Shown: piece after piece, positions 46,319-57,236 of the stretch
Position numbering within the stretch: position 1 is the first letter of the stretch
Layout of the letters: each line of letters opens with the position of its first letter
Origin: Azolla caroliniana
Lineage: Eukaryota; Polypodiophyta
Length of the DNA: 64,000 nt
NCBI GenBank assembly: GCA_043228905.1
Contig: JBHGNT010000007.1
Location: forward strand, 4,526,001-4,590,000
Direction of reading: 5' to 3'
Program-made: the position numbers and the translations under genes
Notes under the pieces: model-generated
The model's database searches: none
What the model saw: the letters and a program-made list of their open reading frames with translations, nothing else
What the model was told of the DNA's origin: nothing

Positions 46319-47001
46319 TGTTGGGATTACGGTCCCTCCGGATGGGATGTCCGGAGACGAATGACGGCAAGCCCGGTTGCGGTTACGGAACCGGATGATG
46401 AAGAGTACCCGGCATGAAGCCGGATGACGAGTACCCGGATGCGGATCCGGATGATGAAGAGTACCCGGCATGAAGCCGGATGAAGAGTACCCGGATACGG
46501 ATCCGGATGATGAAGACCCCGGTTACGGAGCCGGATGACGAATGTACCCGGAGAGAGATCCGGATGCGGGGACATATTTGTGAATATGTTTGCTAAGAGC
46601 CCTTGAGGCTATATTTGTAAATTGCCCGAAAGTCATATGTGTATAAATATGACTTAGGGCAAACAGTTTAAAAGGTTGTTGCTCATTCGTATGCGAAGTG
46701 AGAGCTGCCGAGAGAGAGAGAGAGAGAGAGAGAGACGAAGAGGTCGTTGCCTCTGTGTATTACCGCCGCCTGTGGCGAAGACAGTGAGCTCAAGGTTGTT
46801 GCCTTGTAGCTTCACTAGTGTACATCCCTGTTCATAGTGATAGTTGGAGTTTGAGGACTCCCGTGGTTTTTCCCATTTAGGGTTTTCCACGTAAAACATC
46901 CTGTGTACCTTTCTCTCCATTGTCCTCGTGCACTTTGTATTTCCCGTTTTCTGTGAGTTGATCCTATTCCTCGGTTGTGGCCGAGTCCTGTTTGTTCAAC
47001 A
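46319..47001 (+). repeat. Element H 5' LTR
   Basis: 683 bp. It holds internal direct repeats of AGTACCCGGATGCGGATCCGG-like units (46.38-46.57 kb), a TATA-like TATAAATATG (about 46642) and an (AG)n run at 46709-46733. Confidence 0.96.
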
Positions 47002-47004
47002 AAG

Positions 47005-47016
47005 TGGTATCAGAGC
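47005..47016 (+). promoter_or_regulatory. Element H primer-binding site
   Basis: TGGTATCAGAGC, complementary to the 3' end of initiator tRNA-Met, three bases after the 5' LTR. Confidence 0.93.
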
Positions 47017-47032
47017 GACGGTAACACAGAAA

Positions 47033-50000
47033 ATGGAAGGCGGCAGCAGCGGGCAGCCGGGGATGATGGTGCTGAATGCGCAGAACTACGCCGACTGGAA
47101 GATAAAGATGGAGGACCTTCTCATCGTCCGAGACCTGTATGAACCGATCGACAATGTCGAGATACCCAAGGGGGTAATAGAGTCGGAGTGGAAGCTCCTG
47201 AACCGGAAAGCCGTAGCGACGATCCGGCAATATGTCGATGTAAGCGTTCTACAACATGTGGCGAATGACACCAACGCATATGAGATGTGGAAGAAGCTTT
47301 CGGGCCTCTACGAGAGGAAGAATGCGTTGAACCGGACCTCCCTGATGAGGAAGATAGTGAACCTCAAGTACCGGGACGGCGAGAATATGGTGGAACACGT
47401 GAGCACGTTCATGGGATTTGTGAACCAGCTTGCGGCGATCAAGTTCCCGTTGGAGGATGCAATGCAAGCCATCATTCTGATGTGTACATTGCCGGAAAGC
47501 TGGGAGAACTTGGTGGTGACTCTCAGCACCTCCTGCACCGAAGATAACTTGTCTCTACAAACGGTAAAGACAAGTATCTTGAACGAAGAAGTGCGTCGGA
47601 GAGATAAAGAACCGGCCTCCGACTCGAAGGCGCTGCTTACCGAATCGGAACGGGGAAGACACTGGAACCGGAGTCCGCAAAGACGGGAGAAGTCGGGGAC
47701 CCGGTCGCAGTCAAGAGGAAGACCCACCTGCTTCCACTGTGGGAAGCCGGGGCACTTCCGGAAGAATTGTCGGCATTACCGAAAGGACAACGGTGCCGAC
47801 GACACCGATTCGAAGAAGTCACCGGAGAGAAACGGTGCATACCGGGGAGCCACGGACCGGAGAGGTCCGGATCGGCGAGGGCAGGACCGGAAAGGAACGA
47901 CGGCACTCGCAGCAAGTGAAGAAGAGATAATGCTCATTACCGAAGAGAGGGAGCTGAACCTTGCCGGTGAAGAGATGACCTGGGTGGTCGATTCCGGAGC
48001 GTCGTTCCACCTGACCCCGGAGAAGAAATACTTCTCATCCTACACAGCCGGTGAGCACGGCTGTGTCCGGATGGGAAATGAAGGTACGTGCTGGATAGCC
48101 GGCATAGGAGACGTGTGGCTGATGACATCAACCGGATGCAAGATGCTGCTGAAGGATGTGCGACACGTTCCGGAGGTTCGATTGAACCTGATTTCGGCCG
48201 GGAGGCTAGACGATGAAGGCTACACAGGTAGCATCCGGAATGGCGTAATGAAGTTCAGCAAGGGGAGCCTGATAGTGGCTCGGGCCCGGAAAGTCAACAC
48301 ATTGTACCTGATGAATGCCCGGTTATGTCCGGAAGAGCTGAATGTGGCAGCCGACACTGCCGGTGAGCTGTGGCACAAAAGACTGTGCCACATGAGTGAG
48401 AAGGGGATGAAGAGGCTTGCAGAAGACAACCTTATTCCAGTGAAGCATGTGCACCTGGAGAAGTGCACCGACTGTCTGGCCGGTAAGCAAAACCGGACCT
48501 CCTTCCACTCAAGGCCACCGACGAGACGTAGTGCACCATTAGAGTTGGTGCACACTGACGTGTGTCAAGTAGAAACGAAGTCACATGGCGGAGCCCAGTA
48601 CTTCGTGACATTCATTGATGATCACAGCCGGAAGCTGTGGACGGCACCGTTGAAGACAAAGGACCAAGTATTGTCCGTCTTCAAAGAACTCCACGCGAGA
48701 GTGGAAAGAGAATCCGGCAAGAAGCTGAAAGCGATACGAGCGGATAACGGAGGGGAATACCGGGGGCAGTTCGCGGAGTACTGTCGCTCGAAGGGAATCC
48801 GGCTCGAGTTTACTGTGCCGAAGACGCCGGAACTGAACGGGCTGGCCGAGAGGATGAACCGGACCATAATGGAGAGGGTCCGGAGTATGCTAGCACATGC
48901 GAAATTACCCAAGGGATTTTGGGCTGAGGCAATGTCGACGACGACGTATGTGATAAATAGATCACCCTCAGTACCTTTGGACGGAGACACGCCGCAGAAA
49001 GTGTGGACCGGTAAGGAAGTCTCCTACCGGCATCTGAAGGTGTTCGGGTGTCTCGCATACGTGCATGTGGCAAAGGACCGGAGAGGAAAGTTAGATCCAA
49101 AGACCCGGCCATGCATATTCCTCGGTTACGGCGACGACGAGTTCGGCTACCGAGTATGGGACCCGGTCGACAAGAAGATATTCAGGAGTCGAGATATCGT
49201 CTTCATGGAGGACAAGACACTCGCCGACTGGGAGTCAGAGAAGAAGATGAAGAGCTCCAAGTCGACCGGTGAGGATCAACTCTACGAGGAGCAGTCCCGA
49301 CCGGCAAGGGACCGGTTATCACTCGAGGATCCGGCCGAAGACGGTGAAGAAACAGAACCGGCCGAAGAAGATGAAAATGAAACCGGAACCGGCCCCGATC
49401 CCGAAATGGATTCGGATGAAGAAGAATCGGAAGAACCGGTTACCGAAGCTCCGGAACGGAGATATCCTCTAAGAGAGAGAAGGGCCCCCCGGAGATTTCC
49501 GGAACCAGAGCACGTGCTGCTAACCGACGAGGGGGAGCCGGAGAGCTTTGAAGAAGCAAAGCATGACACCCAGAGCCGCAGGTGGTTGAGTGCCATGCAG
49601 GACGAGATGGATTCCCTGCATGAGAACCACACATATGAACTTGTGGAGTTGCCGAAAGGAAAGCGGGCACTACGAAACAAGTGGGTGTTCAAGCTGAAAC
49701 CGGGAGATGCCGGAAACCCCCCGAGATACAAAGCCAGGATCGTGGTGAAGGGGTTTCAGCAGAAGAAGGGCGTCGACTTCGACGAGATATTTGCCCAGGT
49801 AGTGAAGATGACCTCCATCCGTACGGTGCTGAGCATAGCGGCAAGCATGGACCTCGAGGTAGAACAGATGGACGTGAAGACGGCATTCCTTCACGGTGAC
49901 CTCGAAGAAGAGATCTACATGCAGCAACCGGAAGGATTCGAGAAGAAAGGGAAGGAGCACCTGGTATGCCGGCTGAAGAAGAGCCTTTATGGACTGAAGC

Positions 50001-51106
50001 AGGCTCCCTGGCAATGGTACCGGAAGTTCGACTCTTTCATGACCGACGAAGGGTACCACAAAACGCAGTCCGATCACTGCGTGTTTGTGAAGAAGTTCGA
50101 AGGAGGAGACTTTCTAATACTCCTCCTGTACGTGGACGACATGTTGATCGTCGGACGGGACCAGGTCAAGATACGGATGCTGAAGAAGGCTCTTCACCGA
50201 ACCTTCTCAATGAAGGACTTGGGTCCGGCGAGACAAATACTAGGGATGCACATCATCCGGGACCGGAAGAAGAAGCAATTGTGGCTGTCACAGGAGAAGT
50301 ACGTGACAAAGGTGCTTCACCGGTTCAACATGTCGGAAGCAAGACCGGTCGGGTCAACTCTCCCGGCAAACTGCAAGTTGTCCAGCAAGCAAAGCCCCAA
50401 GACAAAGGCTGAGAAGGAGGATATGATGAAAGTACCATATGCCTCCGCCGTCGGAAGCTTGATGTACGCAATGGTGTGTACAAGACCGGACATTGGATAT
50501 GCAGTCGGAGTGGTGAGCCGGTACATGAGCAATCCCGGCAAAGAGCACTGGAACGCGGCCAAGTGGATACTCCGATACCTGAAGGGCACGGCAAACGTGT
50601 GCCTCCGATTCGGCTCCGGTAAGCCCGAACTCGACGGCTTTACCGATTCGGATATGTCGGCTGATGCAGATACCAGCCGGTCCACATCAGGGTATGTGAT
50701 GACGTATGCAGGGGGAGCTGTTTCGTGGCAGTCGAGGCTGCAGAAGACGGTTGCGTTGTCAACCACGGAGGCCGAGTACATGGCGGCTGTTGAAGCCGGC
50801 AAGGAAATAATATGGATGAAGGACTTCATTAGAGAGCTCGGTATCCGGCAAAAGGAGTACCTACTCTACTGCGACAGTCAGAGTGCCATCCACCTTGCGA
50901 AGAACGTGGCCTATCACTCCCGGACGAAGCACATCCAGCGAAGATATCACTGGATCCGGGAAAGGATAGAAGACCAGGAGTTCGTGCTGACGAAGATCCA
51001 CACGGACGAGAACGGGTCAGATATGCTGACCAAAGTGCTCACACCCGACAAGCTGGAAGCATGCCGGAAGAGGATCGGATTGGAGAGACATCCCATGCCG
51101 AAGTGA
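47033..51106 (+). CDS. Element H Gag-Pol polyprotein, intact
   Basis: 1357 residues from the first ATG after the primer site; the frame is also open upstream into the LTR. Gag has QNYADWKIKMEDLL and a CCHC knuckle CFHCGKPGHFRKNC (from residue 233). Protease DSGAS has Asp320. Pre-integrase reads LWHKRLCHMSEKGMKRL. Integrase catalytic Asp509, Asp571 and Glu606 (HTDVC, ADNGGEY, NGLAERMNRT) keep the DD35E spacing. Reverse transcriptase has Asp947 (MDVKTAFLHGDL) and YVDD at 1033-1036. RNase H has DSDMSADADTSRSTSGY and ALSTTEAEYMA; the end is LTKVLTPDKLEACRKRIG. The domain order is copia (INT before RT). GC-rich and CCGG-rich codon use stands apart from the host genes. No stop or frameshift. Confidence 0.97.
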   Translation: MEGGSSGQPGMMVLNAQNYADWKIKMEDLLIVRDLYEPIDNVEIPKGVIESEWKLLNRKAVATIRQYVDVSVLQHVANDTNAYEMWKKLSGLYERKNALNRTSLMRKIVNLKYRDGENMVEHVSTFMGFVNQLAAIKFPLEDAMQAIILMCTLPESWENLVVTLSTSCTEDNLSLQTVKTSILNEEVRRRDKEPASDSKALLTESERGRHWNRSPQRREKSGTRSQSRGRPTCFHCGKPGHFRKNCRHYRKDNGADDTDSKKSPERNGAYRGATDRRGPDRRGQDRKGTTALAASEEEIMLITEERELNLAGEEMTWVVDSGASFHLTPEKKYFSSYTAGEHGCVRMGNEGTCWIAGIGDVWLMTSTGCKMLLKDVRHVPEVRLNLISAGRLDDEGYTGSIRNGVMKFSKGSLIVARARKVNTLYLMNARLCPEELNVAADTAGELWHKRLCHMSEKGMKRLAEDNLIPVKHVHLEKCTDCLAGKQNRTSFHSRPPTRRSAPLELVHTDVCQVETKSHGGAQYFVTFIDDHSRKLWTAPLKTKDQVLSVFKELHARVERESGKKLKAIRADNGGEYRGQFAEYCRSKGIRLEFTVPKTPELNGLAERMNRTIMERVRSMLAHAKLPKGFWAEAMSTTTYVINRSPSVPLDGDTPQKVWTGKEVSYRHLKVFGCLAYVHVAKDRRGKLDPKTRPCIFLGYGDDEFGYRVWDPVDKKIFRSRDIVFMEDKTLADWESEKKMKSSKSTGEDQLYEEQSRPARDRLSLEDPAEDGEETEPAEEDENETGTGPDPEMDSDEEESEEPVTEAPERRYPLRERRAPRRFPEPEHVLLTDEGEPESFEEAKHDTQSRRWLSAMQDEMDSLHENHTYELVELPKGKRALRNKWVFKLKPGDAGNPPRYKARIVVKGFQQKKGVDFDEIFAQVVKMTSIRTVLSIAASMDLEVEQMDVKTAFLHGDLEEEIYMQQPEGFEKKGKEHLVCRLKKSLYGLKQAPWQWYRKFDSFMTDEGYHKTQSDHCVFVKKFEGGDFLILLLYVDDMLIVGRDQVKIRMLKKALHRTFSMKDLGPARQILGMHIIRDRKKKQLWLSQEKYVTKVLHRFNMSEARPVGSTLPANCKLSSKQSPKTKAEKEDMMKVPYASAVGSLMYAMVCTRPDIGYAVGVVSRYMSNPGKEHWNAAKWILRYLKGTANVCLRFGSGKPELDGFTDSDMSADADTSRSTSGYVMTYAGGAVSWQSRLQKTVALSTTEAEYMAAVEAGKEIIWMKDFIRELGIRQKEYLLYCDSQSAIHLAKNVAYHSRTKHIQRRYHWIRERIEDQEFVLTKIHTDENGSDMLTKVLTPDKLEACRKRIGLERHPMPK

Positions 51107-51116
51107 AGGGGGAGTT

Positions 51117-51799
51117 TGTTGGGATTACGGTCCCTCCGGATGGGATGTCCGGAGACGAATGACGGCAAGCCCGGTTGCGGTTACGGAACCGGATGATGAA
51201 GAGTACCCGGCATGAAGCCGGATGACGAGTACCCGGATGCGGATGCGGATGATGAAGAGTACCCGGCATGAAGCCGGATGAAGAGTACCCGGATACGGAT
51301 CCGGATGATGAAGACCCCGGTTACGGAGCTGGATGACGAATGTACCCGGAGAGAGATCCGGATGCGGGGACATATTTGTGAATATGTTTGCTAAGAGCCC
51401 TTGAGGCTATATTTGTAAATTGCCCGAAAGTCATATGTGTATAAATATGACTTAGGGCAAACAATTTAAAAGGTTGTTGCTCATTCGTATGCGAAGTGAG
51501 AGCTGCCGAGAGAGAGAGAGAGAGAGAGAGAGACGAAGAGGTCGTTGCCTCTGTGTATTACCGCCGCCTGTGGCGAAGACAGTGAGCTCAAGGTTGTTGC
51601 CTTGTAGCTTCACTAGTGTACATCCCTGTTCATAGTGATAGTTGGAGTTTGAGGACTCCCGTGGTTTTTCCCATTTAGGGTTTTCCACGTAAAACATCCT
51701 GTGTACCTTTCTCTCCATTGTCCTCGTGCACTTTGTATTTCCCGTTTTCTGTGAGTTGATCCTATTCCTCGGTTGTGGCCGAGTCCTGTTTGTTCAACA
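51117..51799 (+). repeat. Element H 3' LTR
   Basis: 683 bp, three substitutions from the 5' LTR by eye (around 51244, 51329 and 51463). Confidence 0.96.
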
Positions 51800-51804
51800 A
51801 CATT

Positions 51805-51967
51805 AACTACCTAGTTGTCTAGGTTGCTACTAGCCTTCCGGTTACTGATGGATCCGACTAGCTGGCTCCCCAGCTCACCGGCTCACCGATCCGGCTCATC
51901 CTTCCGATGATGATCCGGCTTAGGCTTATTCAGCCGATTCGGAACCGCTTGAGCTTGCCGCTCAACA
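51805..51967 (-). repeat. Element G 3' LTR, outer piece (right of H)
   Basis: Ends CTCAACA at 51967, that is TGTTGAGC in sense, next to a polypurine tract (GTTTGAGGGGGAG in sense, 51968-51980). Together with 46048-46318 it makes an LTR of about 435 bp. Confidence 0.7.
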
Positions 51968-54895
51968 CTCCCCCTCAAACTTAACTTCAGGTCGGATCGT
52001 GGTGTCAATCTTCGTGGCAGCCGCTCCTTCGACCCGGCTCCTTCTGGAGTCACTCCGCCTTGCTCGTGCCCCTTGTCCGGTCCGGTCCCCTTTGTCGTGA
52101 CCCCTCTGGTTCTGTGCGTTGCCGAGAAAATCCTCGCGAATGCATAGAAGTTGGGTAGGACCACGGTGGTCTTGAACCAAGGAATCAAGAAGTGAGGAGG
52201 AAGAGTATGTGGTTTACGTAAGCCCTGAGACCACGGTTAAACAAAGAAGGGTAGCGAAATGAGAGAGAATGTGTAAGAGGATCCTGTGTAGACACAGGCG
52301 GAGACAGAGATGCTGAGTACAACTTGCGTTAGGTAGATAAGTTTCTATTAATACAAACATGCGCGTGGCATTGTGGGTGATTACAACTGGATCAATGTCG
52401 GTGATAGAGCGTCGAGCTCTACAATAGTTAGATACAAAGATACGTAGGCATGCAGAAGGTTGATCCCCTGTCCGGGAGCACTCGGGCGTCTGACGCGAGT
52501 AGGGGAAGCACCTTCCGGTCTTCTGTTGTAGGACTCCTCATTTTTCCTCCTCTCTGTTTCCTTTCTCCTCTCCAAATGACATCCCCTAAATCAATCAAAG
52601 GTCGCCCCTTTTATAGCACGAGCGACCGTTACAGAGCATTCATGACCTGTCCCTCTCCCTTCCTAACACAATGTCTAAATCCCTATTAATGCCTTAACTA
52701 CCTAGTACACCTCTTTCTACCTATGCCTAGTACTTACACTATTAAATTCAGTAGGGGTGTGCACTTGTGCACACCAGTGTTCCTGCGCATTCCACATTGT
52801 TTCCACCTATGGCCTGGAATCTTCACGACAGTGTCTCAACCTCCTCGGTCGGCTTGTCTGCTCAACAGGCCCAATTCAACTCCCTCGCTATTGTGACTTC
52901 GGTGCTTGCTAATTCGCCGATTCCTTCGTGTTGGCGTCGACTTTTGCTGCCTTCTCGTCCTCTTGGCCTTGAATTGATCCGGTTCTTCCGAATCCGTCTG
53001 TTGAACCGAATCGACTGTCTCTGATTCGTTCCAGCTCTTGTCCGAATCGGTCGCTCCCAATTCGTCTTCCGGTTCCAGGACCTTCACCACATCGGACCAT
53101 GTCCGGGTCTTGGCCTTCTTCTTCCGGTCGGCCCTGTCCTTCTTGACTCTGCCGCCGCTATCGCTTGTTCCGACTTGTTCAAATGTGTCAACTTCTTTTG
53201 TCGACTCAACTCCTTTCTTCTTCTTGTCTCTTCCTCTATCTATTCTTCCCTCACCGGCGCAATCGGCAGTTTCTTTGCATTTACCCATTCCGGTGCCTTC
53301 GCTCGTTCTCCCCCTAAAGTGTGGCACGTCGAGATGTTGAACACCAAGCATTTTGGTGAAGTGTTGCAACTTGTCCAATCCAAGCGGTTTGGTGAAGATG
53401 TCGGCAACTTGCCGATCCGTATGAACATACCAAAGTTTGACTTCACCGCTCAGGACACGCTCATGCACGAACTGGTAGTGCACTTCTATGTGCTTTGTGC
53501 GAGCATGGAATATGGGATTCTTGGCGAGCTGCATGCTGCTTATGTTGTCACAGTAGATCAGGATCGGGGTCGGCACCTCGATCCGCAGGTCTTGTAGTAG
53601 TCGCCGAAGCCAAATGGCTTCACAAGTGGCAACGGTAGTGCCCCGGTATTCAGCCTCAATGCTCGAAAGGGCCACTGTTGGCTGCTTTTTGCTGCTCCAC
53701 GCAACAACCGCGCTACCAAGGGAAAACATGTAGTCGGAAGTGGACCGGCGATCCGATGCATCGTCGGGCCAATCGACATCGGCGTAGCCGACTAGCTCTT
53801 CGGTTATACCATGCCGGTATAACAGTCCTCGTTCCTTCGTGCCACTCACATATCGCAAAATTTGATGCGCGAACAGAAGGTGCTCCACGGTCGGCTTCTA
53901 CATATATTGGTTGATCATGCCGACCGGATAACTGATGTCGGGTCGGGTGATTGTCAAATATATAAGGCTTCCGATGATTTGTCAAAACCGTTTCTCATCG
54001 CAGGCCGGTCCAGAGTCAGGACAGAGCTTCTGGTTCCGGTCCAGGGGTGTGGAGATCGGTCGGCATTCTATCATGCCGAACTTGCACAACATACTCAACA
54101 CATAGTGTCTTTGTGAGAGCAATATGCCGTCGGGGGTTCGGATCACCTCGATCCTACGGAAGTAGTGAAGGTCCCCCAGGTCCTTCATCTTAAATGCGTC
54201 CGACAGTTGGGACTAGATCATCAACATATAACAAAATGCAAACCAAACCATCCGGACCTTGTCGGATGAACAACGAAGAGTCAGACTTGGAGGCCGCAAA
54301 CCCCATCTTACGCAACCGGTGCGTGATCTTCGCATTCCAAGCTCGGGGGGCTTGCTTCAGCCCATAAAGTGACTTCTTCAGCCGGCATACTGCCGACTTG
54401 TTCATCTTCGACTGGAAATCGAGGGGGTTGGGTCATAAAGACCTCTTCTTCAAGATCGCCTTAAAGAAATGCATTCTTCACGTCCATCTGGTGAAGATAC
54501 CACCCCCTTGCCGCAACAACCGCCAACACCACACGAACCGTCGTCATCTTCGCTACCGGAGCAAAGGTCTCGTCGTAGTCGATTCCGTGGGTCTACGCGA
54601 ATCCCTTCGCCACTAACCGGGCCTTGTGCCAGTTAACCGAACCATCGACATTGTACTTTACCTTCTACACCCACTTACATCCGATCGGTTTACAGTGTCA
54701 GGGAGGGTCAACGAGGTCCCATGTGTCGTTGGCATCAAGTGCCCGCATTTCTTCCTCCATAGGGGCACGCCAATTTGCGTCCCTTGCCGCTTCTGCGTAG
54801 CTCTCCGGCTCACGCACTTCCACCACCTTGGTCATGTACGCATAGTGATGCGCCATGTACTCATTGTACCCGTACCGCTTCACGAGGTTCATCTG
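51962..54895 (-). pseudogene. Element G pol: RT, RNase H and long C-terminal extension
   Basis: RT parts are PEEMRALD-like text near 54.7 kb, YGLKQAPRAWNAKITHRLRK and ILLYVDDLV (54.2-54.4 kb) and DLHYFRRIEVIRTPDGILL (54.1 kb). RNase H (52836-53888 frame) has GYADVDWPDDASDRRSTSDY, ALSSIEAEYRG and HTDRQVADIFTKPLG. Most copia proteins end shortly after this, but here the frame runs on for about 159 residues, charged and Lys/Arg-rich with a KTRTWSDVVKVLEPEDE segment, to the solo LTR at 52830. About 50 more residues continue left of it and end at a TGA lying inside the first bases of the 3' LTR. Frameshifts in RT make it inactive. Confidence 0.72.
52120..52830 (-). mobile_element. Solo LTR of the B/E gypsy family
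   Basis: Starts TGCCGAG and ends CTTCACGACA, sharing with the LTR of E a GGACCACGG.GGTCTTG..CC block near the left and the CACGACA end. No internal element sequence. It splits the C-terminal extension of element G. Flanking bases (TGCGT left, GTGTC right) match only partly, so it is old or the ends are slightly misplaced. Confidence 0.65.
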
Positions 54896-54921
54896 TTACC
54901 GGCCGGCAAAGGAGTCCAGAG

Positions 54922-55332
54922 TGTGAAACGAAGGAGTTATTTAATTATTAGGAATGGTTGTATGTAAGCTATTAGTAGTGTGGACGGACGGACCGGAATC
55001 GGTATGTTGTTCCGGATCCGGACTGATCCTGAACAGGTGCGGATGGCACCGTTTTGTACTACAGACCGGAAACCTATTTAAAGGCCCGGATACAATGTAA
55101 TGAGCGGCGGATAATTAATGAAGCTTAGTGTTTTTTTATCTCTCTGTGTTAATTGTCGTTCTGCATTCATTGTTATATCTTACGCGTGTGATTATTAAGG
55201 ATGATCTTGCTAAGTAGCCTAATTAAGTCGGATTAATCGTTGAGTCCAATCCTATTGCCGTAACACCCCTTTGGTGAAGTGTCTTCCGTAGACACCCTGT
55301 GTTAGGCCATTGTCCGGCCCTAAGAGTTAACA
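54922..55332 (+). repeat. Element F 5' LTR (single copy in window)
   Basis: TGTGAAACG...GAGTTAACA with a TATA-like CCTATTTAAAGG near 55075. The ends are inferred from the TG/CA rule and the following TTTGGCGACC; the partner LTR is outside the window. Confidence 0.6.
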
Positions 55333-55385
55333 CAGTTTTTGGCGACCACGATTCCTGTTTTTGCAGCGAACGACGGCACGAATGG

Positions 55386-57233
55386 ATGACTAGATCAACG
55401 CACGACCTGGTTACAGATCGAACTCGACGCCTTGCCGAAAGGCAAAGGAGACGTGAGGCTTTCCAGCAAGCGGCGCAGGAAATTAGAGCGGATCGCTCGT
55501 TTTCCAACGTAATCCGGAGAGTAGCAGAGGAGTCCCTCTGGTTACAGCAAACATCGCACCCAGACGACGGCAGCAGCCTAAGCAGCCTCCAGGAAACCGA
55601 ATCCCTTCTCCAGGCATTGGCAAGCGGAGAAGGCGAATCAGAAGCCTTATCAGCGTATGAATCGGATTCCGAAGGGGAATATAGCGTGCACACGAAATAC
55701 CGTAGCAGCAACGAAACCCCGGGCAGACCGGAGGACGAAGGATCAGACACCTTACCGACACCGGAACCGGAATTGCTAAGGCTGGAACCGCCGAAACCAG
55801 CAGAGGAAGAGCGACCTCCGACACCGGAAGTCGAGGAGTAGAGGCCTCAATCACCAAAAGAAGAGGAAAGACCACCGACGCCGAAAACAAATCAAGAAAG
55901 ACCACCAACGCCGGAGAAAAACCAGGAACGACCACCAACACCGCCAGCCCACACACCAATACCGAACGACGACATGTCGTTCCAGTACTCCAAGTATAGA
56001 GATGATCCGGACGCGGAAGCTCATGTTCACGCCTTTGAACAGACATGGGAAGCAAACCATGTGTCCCAGCGATTGACCCCGGAAGAAGAGGAACGCTCTA
56101 AGATAGCAAAATTTGGCGTCACATTGGAGGGACCGGCAGCGAGATGGCACCGGACGCAGGACCCGTCTACCATCACCACCTTCGCAGATTTAAAAGCTAA
56201 ATTCTTGCATTTTTTCCAAAAGGAGGTGGACCAGACAGTAATGGTGGGCTTATTTTATACCATCCGACAAGAGGTAGGGGAGAGCATTCCCCAGTTTGTC
56301 ATCCGGTTTCAACGGATGCATAGTCAGCTTGCCCGCGCACCCCCGGAGGAGGAATTACGGACTATATTCCTAAATGCGCTCCGGGAACCCCTACGCACGG
56401 TTTGTACGGTAATTGACTTCTGCACAAGTACCATCGACCAGGTCATTGACCGGGTGAGAGAGATGGAAAAGACAAGCTCCTGGCTCACACTGGGAGCACT
56501 CCAATGGGCGTTACCGTCCGATGAAGACCTCCGGTTTCGGCAAGCAATACAGTGCACAACCTGCTTGAATTCCGGACACTCGGCACTAGAATGCACTATG
56601 AGGACGCAATGTGTAATCTGTCAATCCAAGGGCCATATGACGGATAGGTGCGAGTATAATCTATTGAACCGGCAAGCACCGCCCGTCCGACAAATAGAGC
56701 CACGCAGCAGCCAGGATGAACAAGAGGAACGCTGGCGACGAATGGACCGCGACCGACCGGCACAGGATGTCCGGTATGGTGATCGACGGGAGAATGATGT
56801 CCGGTACGGTGATCGGTGGGATAACTACGACCGACATGATAGATATGATCGGTACCGGGATTACAATAGACGATACGAACATTACGACTGGGAACACTCC
56901 CCCGGGTATCGTCAGCAACGGGAGGAATACGGCAGATATAACGACCAACCTCGTCAAGAGTACTGCAATAAGAAGAACTATAACAAAAAACAGCATTTCA
57001 AAAAAGGCAGCTACTCACGGGATCCGGAACAAGGAGCTTCAAGCAGCCAACCGGCCCAAAACCCCGCGCTTACCACGGGACCTGCCTCGGGTACAACAGA
57101 AAATGCCGAATCCAACAATACCTACTGCTACTACTGTCGACAGGAAGGCCATTATAGTAATCAATGCCTGGCGAAGCGCTATGACAAACGACCGGCAGTA
57201 AATATGGTAGTCCCTGAAGTGGCAGATCTGTAG
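55386..57233 (+). pseudogene. Element F gag, with an internal TAG
   Basis: First ATG at 55386 (MTRSTHDLVTDRTRRLAERQ). An acidic/proline-rich linker with RPPTP repeats contains a TAG at 55839-55841; the same frame then continues through capsid sequence (FGVTLEGPAARWHRTQDPST, FYTIRQEVGESIPQFVIRFQ). Two adjacent CCHC knuckles (CTTCLNSGHSALEC, CVICQSKGHMTDRC) and a third (CYYCRQEGHYSNQC) are separated by a long Arg/Tyr/Asp-rich stretch. The third knuckle and that spacer are unusual. A TAG at 57231 separates it from the protease in the same frame. Confidence 0.78.
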
Positions 57234-57236
57234 CAG

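Larger units (their letters stand above)
46319..51799 (+). mobile_element. Element H: complete, recent Ty1/copia retrotransposon
   Basis: 683-bp LTRs at both ends (TGTTGGGATT...TTCAACA), differing at three positions by eye. Perfect 5-bp target duplication ACATT at 46314-46318 and 51800-51804. Primer site TGGTATCAGAGC at 47005-47016 and polypurine tract GAAGGGGGAG ending at 51114. One uninterrupted polyprotein ORF. It sits in the 3' LTR of element G. All parts needed for transposition look present. Confidence 0.97.
46048..54921 (-). mobile_element. Element G: 5'-truncated Ty1/copia carrying H and a solo LTR
   Basis: Minus-strand element with its 3' LTR (split by H), polypurine tract, RNase H and part of reverse transcriptase. 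Gag, protease, integrase and the 5' LTR are not in the window; the element stops where the LTR of element F begins. Confidence 0.75.

Noticed and set aside
47308-50829. Several minus-strand ORFs of 100-170 codons
   Set aside because: Shadows of the intact polyprotein of element H, favoured by its GC-rich codons.
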